From NCBI RefSeq assembly GCF_000420645.1, contig NZ_ATVI01000010.1, positions 208,626 through 272,625 of the forward strand: a DNA stretch of 64,000 nucleotides, in the 5' to 3' direction. The position numbers and the translations under genes were made by a program. Of the stretch, positions 1 to 9,129 are shown piece by piece. Within the stretch, counting starts at the first letter, position 1; the number at the start of each line of letters is the position of its first letter. Source of the DNA: Nevskia ramosa DSM 11499. GTDB taxonomy: Bacteria; Pseudomonadota; Gammaproteobacteria; Nevskiales; Nevskiaceae. The notes below the pieces were generated by a model. It worked only from the letters and a program-made list of their open reading frames with translations. It did no database searches and was not told the origin of the DNA.

Positions 1-533
1 CTGGGATCGAAGGTCGCCGCGAATTCGGTGCGGCCCCAGCCCTGGGCAACCATCTCGATCAGCGCATCGCCGACCGCCTGCGGGTGACCTTCGGGGTAGT
101 CCGGGCGCTGCGCGAAGCAGGCGCTGGTGAACACGAAGAGCAAGCCCGACACCCGTGCCGGATAGCGGGCGTAGAACTCCAGCAGCAGCGGGCCGGCGTC
201 GATGGTACCGAGCAGCACCGCCTGTTCCGAGCCGGCGGCATCGAGCACGGCGAGCAGATCCTCGATCCAGTGATCGACCATCGTGCCGCCATCGAGCGGC
301 CGCGGATCGGACAGGCCGCAGCCACGTCGATCGAAGCGGATCAGCCGCGAGAAACCGGCGACCCGACGCATCCAGCGCGCCGAGCTTGGCTCTTCCCAGA
401 AGATGTCGAGATGGCTCCAGACGCCGGTGGTCAGCACCAGATCACGCGCGGTCACGCCCGGCGGCGGGCCGAGCAGTTGGTAGGCAACGCGGTCGTCGCC
501 GCGCGGGGCGAACTGGGTGTCGGGCTGGTCCAA
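1..533 (-). CDS. alpha/beta-fold hydrolase, 3' end outside window
   Basis: The reverse strand reads an open frame off the left edge. It encodes a short N-terminal Asp-Thr-x-Phe-Ala-x-x-Gly-Asp segment, then W-S-H-L-x-x-x-W-E-E-P and R-L-I-R-F-D-R-R-G-x-G-L-S-D, the pattern of the alpha/beta hydrolases that are often fused to a class III nucleotide cyclase domain. The usual nucleophile elbow position reads G-T-I-D-A-G rather than a clear G-x-S-x-G, so catalysis is doubtful. No ATG fits; a TTG at 533 gives the family-like N-terminus and a GTG near 604 is the alternative. The C-terminal part, including any cyclase domain, is not visible. Confidence 0.6.
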   Translation of the reverse strand, partial: MDQPDTQFAPRGDDRVAYQLLGPPPGVTARDLVLTTGVWSHLDIFWEEPSSARWMRRVAGFSRLIRFDRRGCGLSDPRPLDGGTMVDHWIEDLLAVLDAAGSEQAVLLGTIDAGPLLLEFYARYPARVSGLLFVFTSACFAQRPDYPEGHPQAVGDALIEMVAQGWGRTEFAATFDP

Positions 534-704
534 GACGAAGTGGAAGGCGATGGGACCTGGACATGATGCACGGCGCCTGCGGCGCTGTCCTGACAGCACT
601 TCCGTCGGGGCGGATGGAAGCGCCGGGCGGTCGGGCGCACACTGTGCGGCTTCGCGCAGTGCCTTGCAGGGCCGCGCTAGCCACAGATTTACGGATTCCT
701 GACG

Positions 705-2102
705 ATGTTGTCTCTCTTCTCGCCGGCGTTTCGCGCCGAAGTCACCGCCAACCTGCGCCTGGCGCTGCCGCTGATCGCCGCCCAGATCGCCGCCGTCGGC
801 ATGGGTACGGTCGATACCATCTACGCCGGCCGGCTCGGCCCGCAGCCGCTGGCTGCGGTGGCCGTGGCGGTCAACGTCTACAACCTGTTCCTGATCTTTT
901 TCATGGGCCTGCTGATGGCCTGCGCGCCGATCGCCGCGCAGCTCTATGGCGCCCAGCGGCCGCAGGCCGAACTCGGCGCTTTCCTGCGCCGGTCGCGGCG
1001 CTTCGCGCTGATCGTCGGGGTGATCTGGACCTTGTTGCTGAATCTGGTCGGCCCGCTGATGCTGAAGGCGCTCGGCTTGTCGGCGGCGACCACGGCGGAT
1101 GCGATCGAATTCCTGCGCTGGTATTCCGGTGTCGGCCTGATGACGGCGCTCTGGTTCGCGCTGCGTTTCGGCGCCGAAGGCCTGGGCCAGGTGCGGCCGA
1201 TCGTCATCGCTGCCTTGATCGGTCCGGCCGCCAACGCACTGTTCGGCTGGCTGCTGTTGTTCGGGCCGTTCGGGCTGCCGACGTTCGGCATCAAGGGCCT
1301 GGGCCTGGCCTCGACGCTGGCGACCACCTTGATGGCCGCCGTGCTCGCCTGGCAGTACCGCCGGGTGCCGGCGCTGCGCGCGACCTGGGTCGCCGATGCC
1401 GCGACCGGACAGTTGGCGACCGGTGAAGGCGCGCGCGACATCCTCAAGCTCGGCCTGCCGATCGCCGCGATCATCACGGCGGAGGGTGGCTTGTTCGTGC
1501 TCACCGCGTTGCTGATGGCGCGCTTCGGCGAAGGCACCGTCGCGGCCTATCAGATCGCGATCAATTTCTCGTCGCTGGTGTTCATGATTCCGCTCGGCGT
1601 GGCGATGGCGACGACGGTGCGCGTCGGCCATGCCGCCGGTGCCGGTGACTTTGCGGCGGCGCGCAGCCGTGGCTACACCGGCGTGGCGCTCGGCGGGCTC
1701 AATGCCGCGTCGAACGCCGCGATCATGCTGCTGTTCAGCGGCCTGATCGTCGCCTTCTATACCGACGACACGGCGATCGCGATGCAGGCCGCCGGCTTCC
1801 TGTGGCTGGCGGCGGCGTTCCAGTTGTTCGACGGCCTGCAGGCCACCGCCAACGGCGCGCTGCGTGGCTTGAAGGACACCCGCATGCCGATGCTGCTGAC
1901 GATGCTGTCGTACTGGGCGATCGGCATGCCGGTGGCCTGGTGGCTGGCGTTCCGCGCCGGCCTCGGCCCGGATGGCATGTGGTGGGGCCTGACCGCGGGG
2001 CTCGGCATGGCTGCGCTCGGCCTGTCGCTGCGCTTCCGGCACAAGGCCGGCAAGCTGGTTCGACGGGCCGGTGCATCGACATCCCGGCCGGTCGAAACCT
2101 GA
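705..2102 (+). CDS. MATE family multidrug/Na+ (or H+) antiporter
   Basis: This 465-residue inner-membrane protein should expel cationic drugs or metabolites in exchange for Na+ or H+. The start reads like NorM-type MATE proteins: a short cytoplasmic N-terminus, then L-A-L-P-L-I-A-A-Q and V-D-T-I-Y-A-G-R-L-G. Hydrophobic segments run throughout and fit 12 helices in two six-helix bundles. The second bundle opens near residue 250 with K-L-G-L-P-I-A-A, which repeats the first. The length is normal for the family. It stands alone, and its 3' end faces the acetamidase gene. The substrate cannot be told from sequence. Confidence 0.85.
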   Translation: MLSLFSPAFRAEVTANLRLALPLIAAQIAAVGMGTVDTIYAGRLGPQPLAAVAVAVNVYNLFLIFFMGLLMACAPIAAQLYGAQRPQAELGAFLRRSRRFALIVGVIWTLLLNLVGPLMLKALGLSAATTADAIEFLRWYSGVGLMTALWFALRFGAEGLGQVRPIVIAALIGPAANALFGWLLLFGPFGLPTFGIKGLGLASTLATTLMAAVLAWQYRRVPALRATWVADAATGQLATGEGARDILKLGLPIAAIITAEGGLFVLTALLMARFGEGTVAAYQIAINFSSLVFMIPLGVAMATTVRVGHAAGAGDFAAARSRGYTGVALGGLNAASNAAIMLLFSGLIVAFYTDDTAIAMQAAGFLWLAAAFQLFDGLQATANGALRGLKDTRMPMLLTMLSYWAIGMPVAWWLAFRAGLGPDGMWWGLTAGLGMAALGLSLRFRHKAGKLVRRAGASTSRPVET

Positions 2103-2119
2103 GGCCCCTTACTGACTGG

Positions 2120-3211
2120 CTATTTGCTCGACCAGAAGCGGCTCTTGTCGTTGACGAAGATCTTCTTCGGAATCATCGAGTGGATGCCCTGGGTGCCGTC
2201 GACGACTTGGGTGACGCGGAAATCCACACCGATGCTCGACAAGGTGAAGGCGCGCTTGAACTCCATTCCCTTCAGATCGAACAGATAGCTGTTGGTCTGA
2301 CGGATCGCCATCTGCATCGCCTTGTCGAGCACCGGGTCAAGGCCGAAGGCCATCCAGTGCGTGGTGCTTTCGGCGCGCGGCGCAGTCAGCTTCATGCCCT
2401 TGTGCAGGATGAACTGCAGGATCGCGGTGTTGGCGGTTTCCATCGCGGTGACGGTGACCTCGCCGTCGCCCTGTCCGGCATGCGAATCGCCTGTGTAGAA
2501 CAGGCCGCCAGGATGGAACACCGGCAGGAACAGCGAGGTGCCGCCGACCAGTTCCTTGCAGTCGAGATTCCCGCCGAACACGCCGGGCGGGCCGCTGCGG
2601 CGGTTCGGGCCATCTTCGGCCGGCGGCTGCACGCCCATCACGCCCATGAACGGGCCGAGCGGAATCTCGATGCCCGGCTCGTAGACGCCAACCTTGCGCG
2701 CCAGATCGAGCTTGACGGTGTGCGAATACATCTCCGGCACTTCATCGGGAATGCCGCCGCGGCCCGGCCGGGTCGACACCGTCGCATACGGAATGCGCGG
2801 CTCCACCGACAGGATGCGGATCTCGATCGCATCGCCGGGCATCGCACCTTCGATGGCGATCGGCCCGACCAGGATATGGCCACCGTCGATGCCGGCCTGG
2901 CGCGGCGTTTCCTTCAGCACGCGCGCGGTTTCGGTCATCGCCGCGGCCTGTTCGGCGGTCAGGCTGATGCCTTCTTCCTTGGCCCAGACCAGCGGGTCCT
3001 TGTCCTGCCAGCGCTGGCCGCCGCCGCCGTCGATGCGCACGGTGGCGCCGGACTTCACGGTGAGGATCGGTTTCTTCTCGATCGGGAAATTGCCGATCGC
3101 GACGTTCTCCGGCCGTAGCTTGAGATAGTGCTCGTAGGCCGGTGCGGCAAAGGCCGAAAGCGCCGTGCTGCTGAGAACGGCCAGCAACGCCGTGGAAGCC
3201 AATGCCCGCAT
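2120..3211 (-). CDS. secreted acetamidase/formamidase family protein
   Basis: This 363-residue protein has a signal peptide (charged M-R, hydrophobic core, cleavage near A-F-A-A) followed by an acetamidase/formamidase (FmdA/AmdA) fold. Family-like stretches include H-I-L-V-G-P-I-A-I-E-G-A-M-P-G-D, T-G-D-S-H-A-G-Q-G-D-G-E and G-F-x-V-x-x-A-D-type contexts. The D-S-H-A-x-Q-G-D-G-E segment is the family hallmark. It likely hydrolyses a small amide in the periplasm. An upstream in-frame extension to 3352 exists, but the ATG at 3211 has a GGAG site and opens directly into the signal peptide. It lies 67 nt after the P-type ATPase gene on the same strand and may be its last operon partner. The substrate is unknown. 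Confidence 0.8.
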   Translation of the reverse strand: MRALASTALLAVLSSTALSAFAAPAYEHYLKLRPENVAIGNFPIEKKPILTVKSGATVRIDGGGGQRWQDKDPLVWAKEEGISLTAEQAAAMTETARVLKETPRQAGIDGGHILVGPIAIEGAMPGDAIEIRILSVEPRIPYATVSTRPGRGGIPDEVPEMYSHTVKLDLARKVGVYEPGIEIPLGPFMGVMGVQPPAEDGPNRRSGPPGVFGGNLDCKELVGGTSLFLPVFHPGGLFYTGDSHAGQGDGEVTVTAMETANTAILQFILHKGMKLTAPRAESTTHWMAFGLDPVLDKAMQMAIRQTNSYLFDLKGMEFKRAFTLSSIGVDFRVTQVVDGTQGIHSMIPKKIFVNDKSRFWSSK

Positions 3212-3278
3212 GATCTGCTCCGGATGAGGTCGAAAGTCGTCGGTGACACTCCCTCGGACGGCTGTCCGCAGCGTCCCC

Positions 3279-5198
3279 CTACGTAGCGCCGGCCTTCGCC
3301 GAGCTTGTGACTCGGGGGAGCGGCTCGTGGAAGCGCAGCAGCCGCCCGGCATTGGCCAGCACCAGCAGGCTGCTGAGGTTGTGCAGGATCGCCGCGATCA
3401 TCGCGCCGGCCGCGCCGAGCAGGCCGAAAGCTGCAGCAGCGACGATCGCCAGGGTCCAGGCCAGGCCGAGGACGACGTTGACGAACAAGGTGCGCCGGCA
3501 CAGGCGGCTCAAGCGGATGCAGGTGCCGAGGCGGCGCAGATCGCTGCCGATCAGCACGATGTCCGCCGAGGCCAGCGCGATGTCGGCACCGCCGGCACCC
3601 ATCGCCACGCCGACCACGCCAGCCTTCAAGGCCAGCGAATCGTTGATGCCGTCGCCAACCACCATCGGCCGGAAGCCGGCGCCGATCTCGGTAGTGACGC
3701 GGACCAGCTTGTCCTCCGGCAGTGCCTCGGCCTGCACCTCGGCGATGCCAACGTCCTCGGCCACGGCATGGGCGACGCTGCTCCGGTCGCCGGTCAGCAG
3801 CAGCTGGCGGCCAAGGCCGAGCCGGCGCAGATCGGCCAGCGCTTCGGCGGCTTCCGGGCGCAGGGTGTCGGCAAGCAGCAGCCAGGCGAGGAAGCGGCCT
3901 TCGAGCGCGATGCCGGCGATCGGCCCGTCATGCGCCGGTACCCGCGTGGTCGTGATGCCGTGCTGCTCGAACAGCTCCGGCCGGCCGAGCAGCACTTCGC
4001 CTTTTGCACTGTTGGCGATTACACCGAGGCCGGGGCGCTCGCGAATCTCGTCCAGCGGCAACAGGGCTTCGGTCGGAACCTGGCGCGCCAGCGCCCGGCT
4101 GACCGGATGGCTGCTGACGGCACCTAGGCTCGCGGCCAGCAGCAAGGCTTCTTCGCGCGTGCCGCCATCGGCAAGTTGCAGCGTCTGCAGACGCAGGCTG
4201 CCGAAGGTCAGCGTGCCGGTCTTGTCGACGATCAGCGAACGGGTGTCGGCCAGTTCCTCGAGGAAGGCCGAGCCACGGATGAGGATGCCGTGACGCGCCG
4301 CCACCGCGATGCCGGCGATCGCCGTTGCCGGTGCCGCCAGCGCCAGCGCGCAAGGGCAGGCGGCAACCAGTACCGCAAGCATCGCCTGCGGGTTCTGGGT
4401 GGTGAAGTAGGTGACCGCGGCGATCAGCAGCACCAGCACCAGGTACTGGCTGGCGTGGCGTTCGAGCAGGCGCGTGATCGGCGGCTTCGAGCGCTCGGCG
4501 CGCTGCATCAGGCCGATCACCTTGCCGAGCGTCGATTCGGCACCGGTGCGGGTGATGACGATGCGCAGGCGGCCGTCGAGATTGATCGCGCCGCCGAACA
4601 CGTCGACGCCGGCAAGCGCTTCCACCGGCAGCGACTCGCCGGTGATCGGCGCGGTGTCGAGACTGGCGCGGCCTTCCAGCACCCGGCCATCAGCCGGCAC
4701 CCGGTCACCGGCACGCACCTCCACCTGATCGCCGGGCTTCAGCTCGGCGTTGTCGACTTCGCGCAGGCTGCCGTCGGCGCTGATCAGCCGCGCGCTGCTG
4801 CGGGTCAGCTTGCCGAGCGCTTCGATCGCTTCCTGCGAGCCGATGACGCTGCGCTCCTCGAGCACGTGGCCGAAGATCATCACGATCGGCAGCAGCACCG
4901 CGGTGATCAGGTCGCCGACTGCCCAGGCGCCTAGCATCGCCAGCGCGATCAGCAGATCGGTGATGCCGTGCAGATCGGGGTGACGCAGGCTGTGCCAGGC
5001 CGCGCGCAGCACCGGCACGCCGACCAGCAGTGCTGCCGCACCGAGGATCAGCTGACCGACGCCGGCCTGGCTCGGCGCCAGCCCGTTCCAGGCCAGGCCG
5101 AGCCCGAACAGACCGAGCGCGGTCATCGCCAGGCTCAGCTGGCGCGCTGCACTGCGCTGTTCGTCCTGGCTCAGTGCCGGTGCGGCGCTGCTCATCAT
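3279..5198 (-). CDS. P1B-type heavy-metal translocating ATPase lacking an N-terminal metal-binding domain
   Basis: This 639-residue membrane pump exports a transition metal at the cost of ATP. Motifs are all present: TGES at 186-189, CPC at 281-283, DKTGT with phospho-Asp 325, His-Pro 364-365, LTGD 468-471 and GDGIND 515-520. The N-terminus goes straight into membrane helices with no CxxC HMA domain, so the protein is shorter than CopA or ZntA. The last helix has H-N-L-S-S at 606-610, not the Asp of Zn/Cd pumps nor the Met/Ser set of typical Cu pumps, so the ion is uncertain. Its start overlaps the stop of the preceding SPFH gene by 4 nt, which implies translational coupling. Confidence 0.9.
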   Translation of the reverse strand: MMSSAAPALSQDEQRSAARQLSLAMTALGLFGLGLAWNGLAPSQAGVGQLILGAAALLVGVPVLRAAWHSLRHPDLHGITDLLIALAMLGAWAVGDLITAVLLPIVMIFGHVLEERSVIGSQEAIEALGKLTRSSARLISADGSLREVDNAELKPGDQVEVRAGDRVPADGRVLEGRASLDTAPITGESLPVEALAGVDVFGGAINLDGRLRIVITRTGAESTLGKVIGLMQRAERSKPPITRLLERHASQYLVLVLLIAAVTYFTTQNPQAMLAVLVAACPCALALAAPATAIAGIAVAARHGILIRGSAFLEELADTRSLIVDKTGTLTFGSLRLQTLQLADGGTREEALLLAASLGAVSSHPVSRALARQVPTEALLPLDEIRERPGLGVIANSAKGEVLLGRPELFEQHGITTTRVPAHDGPIAGIALEGRFLAWLLLADTLRPEAAEALADLRRLGLGRQLLLTGDRSSVAHAVAEDVGIAEVQAEALPEDKLVRVTTEIGAGFRPMVVGDGINDSLALKAGVVGVAMGAGGADIALASADIVLIGSDLRRLGTCIRLSRLCRRTLFVNVVLGLAWTLAIVAAAAFGLLGAAGAMIAAILHNLSSLLVLANAGRLLRFHEPLPRVTSSAKAGAT

Positions 5199-6250
5199 TC
5201 GGTACCGGACAGGATCAGCCGAGCGTCGTCGCGCGGATCGACCGTGGTCACCGAGCCGGCCTTGGCCAGCACCACCTTGATCCGCTCGCGATAGACGCGC
5301 TGGAGCAGGCCGGGGTCGACGCCGTCGCGCATCGACTGGGCCAGCTGCTGCACGGCGGCGGTATCGCTCTGCGCCTTGGCCAGCCGCTCGGCGGCCGTCG
5401 CTTCGGAGCCCTGCAGCAGGCGATCGGCCGCCTGATTCGCCTGCTGCACGCTCCAGGCCGCGTCACTGCGTGCTTCGGCGACATTGCGCTCGGCCTGCTG
5501 GCTGGCGGTCAGCACGGCGTTGAAGGCGCCGACCGTGGCCGGTGGCAGCGAGGACTGCACGTCGACCCGCGCGATCTCGATGCCGAGCCCGATGCCAGCC
5601 TGCTTGAGGCTCGCCAGCCGGGCATTGATGCTCTGCAGCAGCTCGCCGCGCAGCCGCTCGCGCTGTTCGGCCGCGGCGCTGTTGGCGCCATCGGCGACCA
5701 GCTCAGGCCGCGCGACCAGGATGGTGTCGAGATCGCGCGCGGCGCAGGCGGCGAGCGCAGTGCGGGTCACCAGACGATCGAGGGCCGGCAGCAGATGCTC
5801 GCGTTGCAAGGCGTAATCGCGCGGCTCGGTGACCTTGTAGAACACCCGCAGATCCATCTGGACGATGCCGGCGTCGCCGGTCAGCAGATAGCCGGAGCCG
5901 GCGAGAGCATCGTTCAAGGGTGCGGCTTCGTCATCGTCCTCGGAGGACATCTCGGCAGCGCGCGCGGCGGCCGAGCGGGCCAGCCCGGTGACGCGATGCT
6001 CAAGCACGCTTTCCGCCGAGGGCAGCAGCAACACGCGCTCGAACGGCGGCGGCCAGGCCAGCAGCAGGCCGGCGTTCTGCACCCGGTCGAGCGTGCCCAT
6101 GCGGACGACCAACGCCGCGTTCTGCGGGCCGACCTGGGCGATGTTCGAGGTCGCCCAGCGCAGCGCGACCAGGGCGGTCACCGCATACAAGGCGATGAAC
6201 GCGAAGCGCCCGGCCTGCAGCCACGGGCTCGGACTGGGATCGCTGCTCAC
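5195..6250 (-). CDS. HflK-like SPFH/band-7 membrane protein (third of trio)
   Basis: This 351-residue protein has one N-terminal membrane helix (about 15-35), then an SPFH/band-7 domain starting around V-G-P-Q-N-A-A-L-V-V-R-M-G and an Ala/Gln/Glu-rich coiled coil (about 240-310). SPFH proteins build ring or cage assemblies on the membrane; HflK/HflC do so around the FtsH protease. An acidic insert S-S-E-D-D-D-E near 100-108 interrupts the domain, as in some HflK proteins. The start overlaps the HflC-like gene by 4 nt and the stop overlaps the ATPase start by 4 nt. It lacks the Gly-rich N-terminus of true HflK, so a dedicated paralogue is likely. Confidence 0.75.
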   Translation of the reverse strand: MSSDPSPSPWLQAGRFAFIALYAVTALVALRWATSNIAQVGPQNAALVVRMGTLDRVQNAGLLLAWPPPFERVLLLPSAESVLEHRVTGLARSAAARAAEMSSEDDDEAAPLNDALAGSGYLLTGDAGIVQMDLRVFYKVTEPRDYALQREHLLPALDRLVTRTALAACAARDLDTILVARPELVADGANSAAAEQRERLRGELLQSINARLASLKQAGIGLGIEIARVDVQSSLPPATVGAFNAVLTASQQAERNVAEARSDAAWSVQQANQAADRLLQGSEATAAERLAKAQSDTAAVQQLAQSMRDGVDPGLLQRVYRERIKVVLAKAGSVTTVDPRDDARLILSGTE

Positions 6251-7185
6251 TTGGCCATGTCCGGCGGCCCGTCGACCAGCGCGCGGAACGGCGCGGCATC
6301 GGTGCGCAGGATCAGCCGGGTGCCCGGATTGACCAGTGTTCCGAGCGTATCGAGCGAGCGCAGCAGCTTGTACAGCTGCGGCGCACCGGCGTAGGCGCGG
6401 CCGTAGATGCCGGCTGACTGCACGCGCGATTCGGCTTCGATCTGCGCCGCCTTGACCGTCGCATCGGCCTGGATGATTCGCGCATCGCGCTCGGCGGCGG
6501 AGCGGATTTCGGCGGCCTGGCGCTTGCCGATTGCGGTGCGTTCGGTGGCGATGGTGTCGCGCTCGGCGCGCATGCGGTCAACGGTCGCCGCCAGGGTGAC
6601 ACTGGGCAAGGTCAGGCGTTCGATGCCGACCTGCACCACTTTCAGCCCGTAGGACTTGAGCAGCGATTGCTCGATCTGCGCGCCGAGCCGGGCCTCGAAA
6701 TCGGCGATCTGCACTTTCGAGGCATCGGTGTTGATCAGCTGCGACAGCTCGAAGCCGCTGGCCGTGGTCTCGAGTGCCGAGCCGACGAAAGTGCGGATCT
6801 GTCGCGCCGCTTCATCCGGCTGGTTCTGCACCGCGCGCATGAACCGCTGCACGCTGGCCGCATCAGGCTCGACCTGCCAGGCGACATAGGCCTGGATGAT
6901 GATCCGCAGGCCATCACGGGTGCCGGCGTCCTGCAGGCCGCTGGAGGTGGTGCGCAGTCGCAAGTCGACCGGAATCGCCGTCTCGAATGGTGCCGGCAGC
7001 CGCCAGGCCAGGCCCGGCGCCAGCAGCACGCGGGCCGGATTGCCGAAGCGGGTGACCACGGTCGCTTCGCCGGCCCGCACCTGCACCAGGCTCGCGGTGG
7101 CGACGGCGAAGGCGACCAGCACGGCGGCGATCAGCAGCCGGCGGCGCGGCAGTCGCGCGATGTCTGGGCGGTGAAGTTCGGTCAT
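6247..7185 (-). CDS. HflC-like SPFH/band-7 membrane protein (second of trio)
   Basis: This 312-residue protein has a basic N-terminus, a single helix (about 17-36) and an SPFH domain beginning V-R-A-G-E-A-T-V-V-T-R-F-G-N-P, close to HflC. The P-G-L-A-W-R-L-P-A-P-F segment and the long helix with M-R-A-E-R-D-x-I-A-x-E-R are typical of HflC. In HflC the helix mediates assembly with HflK. It is joined by 4-nt overlaps to both neighbours. The genuine hflKC genes normally lie beside hflX/hfq, so this copy is probably a paralogue devoted to the linked metal pump; that role is inference. Confidence 0.8.
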   Translation of the reverse strand: MTELHRPDIARLPRRRLLIAAVLVAFAVATASLVQVRAGEATVVTRFGNPARVLLAPGLAWRLPAPFETAIPVDLRLRTTSSGLQDAGTRDGLRIIIQAYVAWQVEPDAASVQRFMRAVQNQPDEAARQIRTFVGSALETTASGFELSQLINTDASKVQIADFEARLGAQIEQSLLKSYGLKVVQVGIERLTLPSVTLAATVDRMRAERDTIATERTAIGKRQAAEIRSAAERDARIIQADATVKAAQIEAESRVQSAGIYGRAYAGAPQLYKLLRSLDTLGTLVNPGTRLILRTDAAPFRALVDGPPDMAK

Positions 7186-9107
7186 GGCGTCGCGGTGTCC
7201 GCTGGCGGCGCGTAACGCCGCAGGTCGAGGGTCGGTGCGGAAGCGCCGCTGCCGATGCGGTGATCGAGCAGCACCAGCTTCGCGTCCCTGAGGCCTGCGC
7301 TCAGTTGGCCGAGATACTGCTCGAGCACGAAGGCATTGCCGGCCGCCTGATAGGCGCTCTGTTCGGCGGCGAAGCGCAGTTGCGCGGCTTCGGCGGCGGA
7401 CATCGTTTCGCGGGCGATGGCATTGGCCTTGTCGGTGGCGATCGAGGCTTGCAACTGGGCGTCGTTGATTTCTTCCGCGGCCCGGCCGCGCTCACGGGCG
7501 ATCGCCGCCTGCGCCTTGATCAGTGAAGCCTGCACGCCGTGATAGGCGTTAGCCGCGCCGGACGGCGGATGAATCTGTTCGATCAAGGTCGCGAGGATTT
7601 CCACGCCACTGCCGAGCGCATCGAGATCGGCCTGCACGCGGCGGCCGACATCGCGGGCCAGCGCGTCGCGCTTTTCGCTGAGCACACCATCGAGCGTGCG
7701 CGAAGCGAAATCCTCGACCAGCACGCGGCCGGCGGTGTTGCGGATCAGGGTCGGCAGGTCGGCGCTGTTGTAGGTCGCCGCCATCGCCGCGTCGTCGCCG
7801 AGACCGATGCGGTAGATGAAGCGCACGTCCATGTTGATCACCTGGAAGCTTTGCTTGTCACCGGCGAGGCCGGCGATCACCTGGCCGTTCTCGCTTTCGT
7901 GGGCGGCGTCCCAGAGGCGGTTCGCGGAGTCCGGCGCCAGGCCTTCGGCATCGCTGGTATCGGGCGCTTCGTCGTCTTCGATCACCGTGCTGATCGCGTG
8001 GATGCTGCCGTTCTCGACCGCGCGCAGCCGCCCGAACGGCCAAGGCAGGCCGGCATGCAGACCGGGGCCTAGCACTTCCACCGGCTTGCCGAAGCGTTCG
8101 TAGATGCCGCGGCCGTCGATTGCGATTTCGCGGATGCCGGTCATCAGCCAGCCGACCAGCAGCACCGCGCCGAGCACCGGCAGCAGCGCGCGGCGCATGT
8201 AGCCGAAGGCCCAGTTCTGGCGCAGGTCGATGCCGAAGCGCTGCTGCAACTCGTCCTGCAGATTGGCCAGTGGCCGCGGCGGCCATTGCAGCTGCCGGGC
8301 GAAGTAGCTGTCTGCAAGCGGGCTCGGTTCTTCACTCGCCGGCCGGCGAGTGAACAGTGACAGCAGCGCGCGCAGTGCGAATTCCGCCGCCACTGCGGCC
8401 GGCTGCAGGCCGGCCAGCACCGCGAGCCGTGCCGGCCAGAAGCTGTCGGCGCGGCTGAAGAACAGGCAGGCGGCGGCGAGGCTCAGAGTCAGCAGCGGCA
8501 GCCGGACCAGCCGCGCGAGGCGTGCCGCTTCCGGAGATTCCACAGTGGCGAGATTGGCGAACCAGCGCTCCAGCACCAGCAGGCCGAAGACCATCAGCAG
8601 CAGCGCGCCGCCGGCGGCATAAGCGAACTGCCCGAGCACGAGGCCGGGCAGGGCAAGGTTCCAGGTGCGGATCACCGTTGCCAGCGGCAGCAGTGCGAAC
8701 AGCGCCAGCAGCGATGCTCGACCGCCATCGCTGCGCAGCAGCTGGATGAGCGCGCGGGCTGCGTTGCGCAGCGTCCACAGAACATGCCGATAACGCGGCG
8801 CATCGGCCGGAAGTTTGTCTGCGGTTGCTGGCGGCGGCTCGAGAGCCGCGGCACGCCAGCCAGCCACTGAACGTGCAGACAGCAAGCCCAGCGCCAGCAA
8901 CCACAAGGAGGCGCCGACCGCCGCGCATAGCGGCGCCAGCAGCGAGCCTTGAACCGCCGGCCAGAACCAGGCGGCCAGCATCGCCGCGAGACCTGGCCCG
9001 CCTAGCCAGAACGCCTGGATCAGCAGCCTGCGCGCCTGTAGCGCAGCCAGCCGGAAGCGCGGCAGCGCCGTGAGGTCGAGTCCGTCGCTGTGCAGATCGA
9101 CAGGCAT
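7182..9107 (-). CDS. 641-aa SPFH/HflK-like protein with multi-helix N-terminal membrane region
   Basis: The N-terminal half (about 25-260) is a polytopic membrane region with roughly six hydrophobic segments. A further helix (about 315-335) then leads into an SPFH domain starting G-I-R-E-I-A-I-D-G-R-G-I-Y-E-R-F-G-K-P. The C-terminus is a long Ala/Glu/Gln coiled coil with A-R-E-R-G-R-A-A-E-E-I-N. The SPFH part resembles HflK, but HflK is about 400 residues with one helix, so the N-terminal membrane module is an addition. It is the first gene of the coupled four-gene set. The upstream amidase stop is only 22 nt before its ATG. An acidic stretch at about 380-395 interrupts the band-7 domain. Confidence 0.75.
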   Translation of the reverse strand: MPVDLHSDGLDLTALPRFRLAALQARRLLIQAFWLGGPGLAAMLAAWFWPAVQGSLLAPLCAAVGASLWLLALGLLSARSVAGWRAAALEPPPATADKLPADAPRYRHVLWTLRNAARALIQLLRSDGGRASLLALFALLPLATVIRTWNLALPGLVLGQFAYAAGGALLLMVFGLLVLERWFANLATVESPEAARLARLVRLPLLTLSLAAACLFFSRADSFWPARLAVLAGLQPAAVAAEFALRALLSLFTRRPASEEPSPLADSYFARQLQWPPRPLANLQDELQQRFGIDLRQNWAFGYMRRALLPVLGAVLLVGWLMTGIREIAIDGRGIYERFGKPVEVLGPGLHAGLPWPFGRLRAVENGSIHAISTVIEDDEAPDTSDAEGLAPDSANRLWDAAHESENGQVIAGLAGDKQSFQVINMDVRFIYRIGLGDDAAMAATYNSADLPTLIRNTAGRVLVEDFASRTLDGVLSEKRDALARDVGRRVQADLDALGSGVEILATLIEQIHPPSGAANAYHGVQASLIKAQAAIARERGRAAEEINDAQLQASIATDKANAIARETMSAAEAAQLRFAAEQSAYQAAGNAFVLEQYLGQLSAGLRDAKLVLLDHRIGSGASAPTLDLRRYAPPADTATP

Positions 9108-9129
9108 CGCCTGCTCGGTCGGGACTCGC

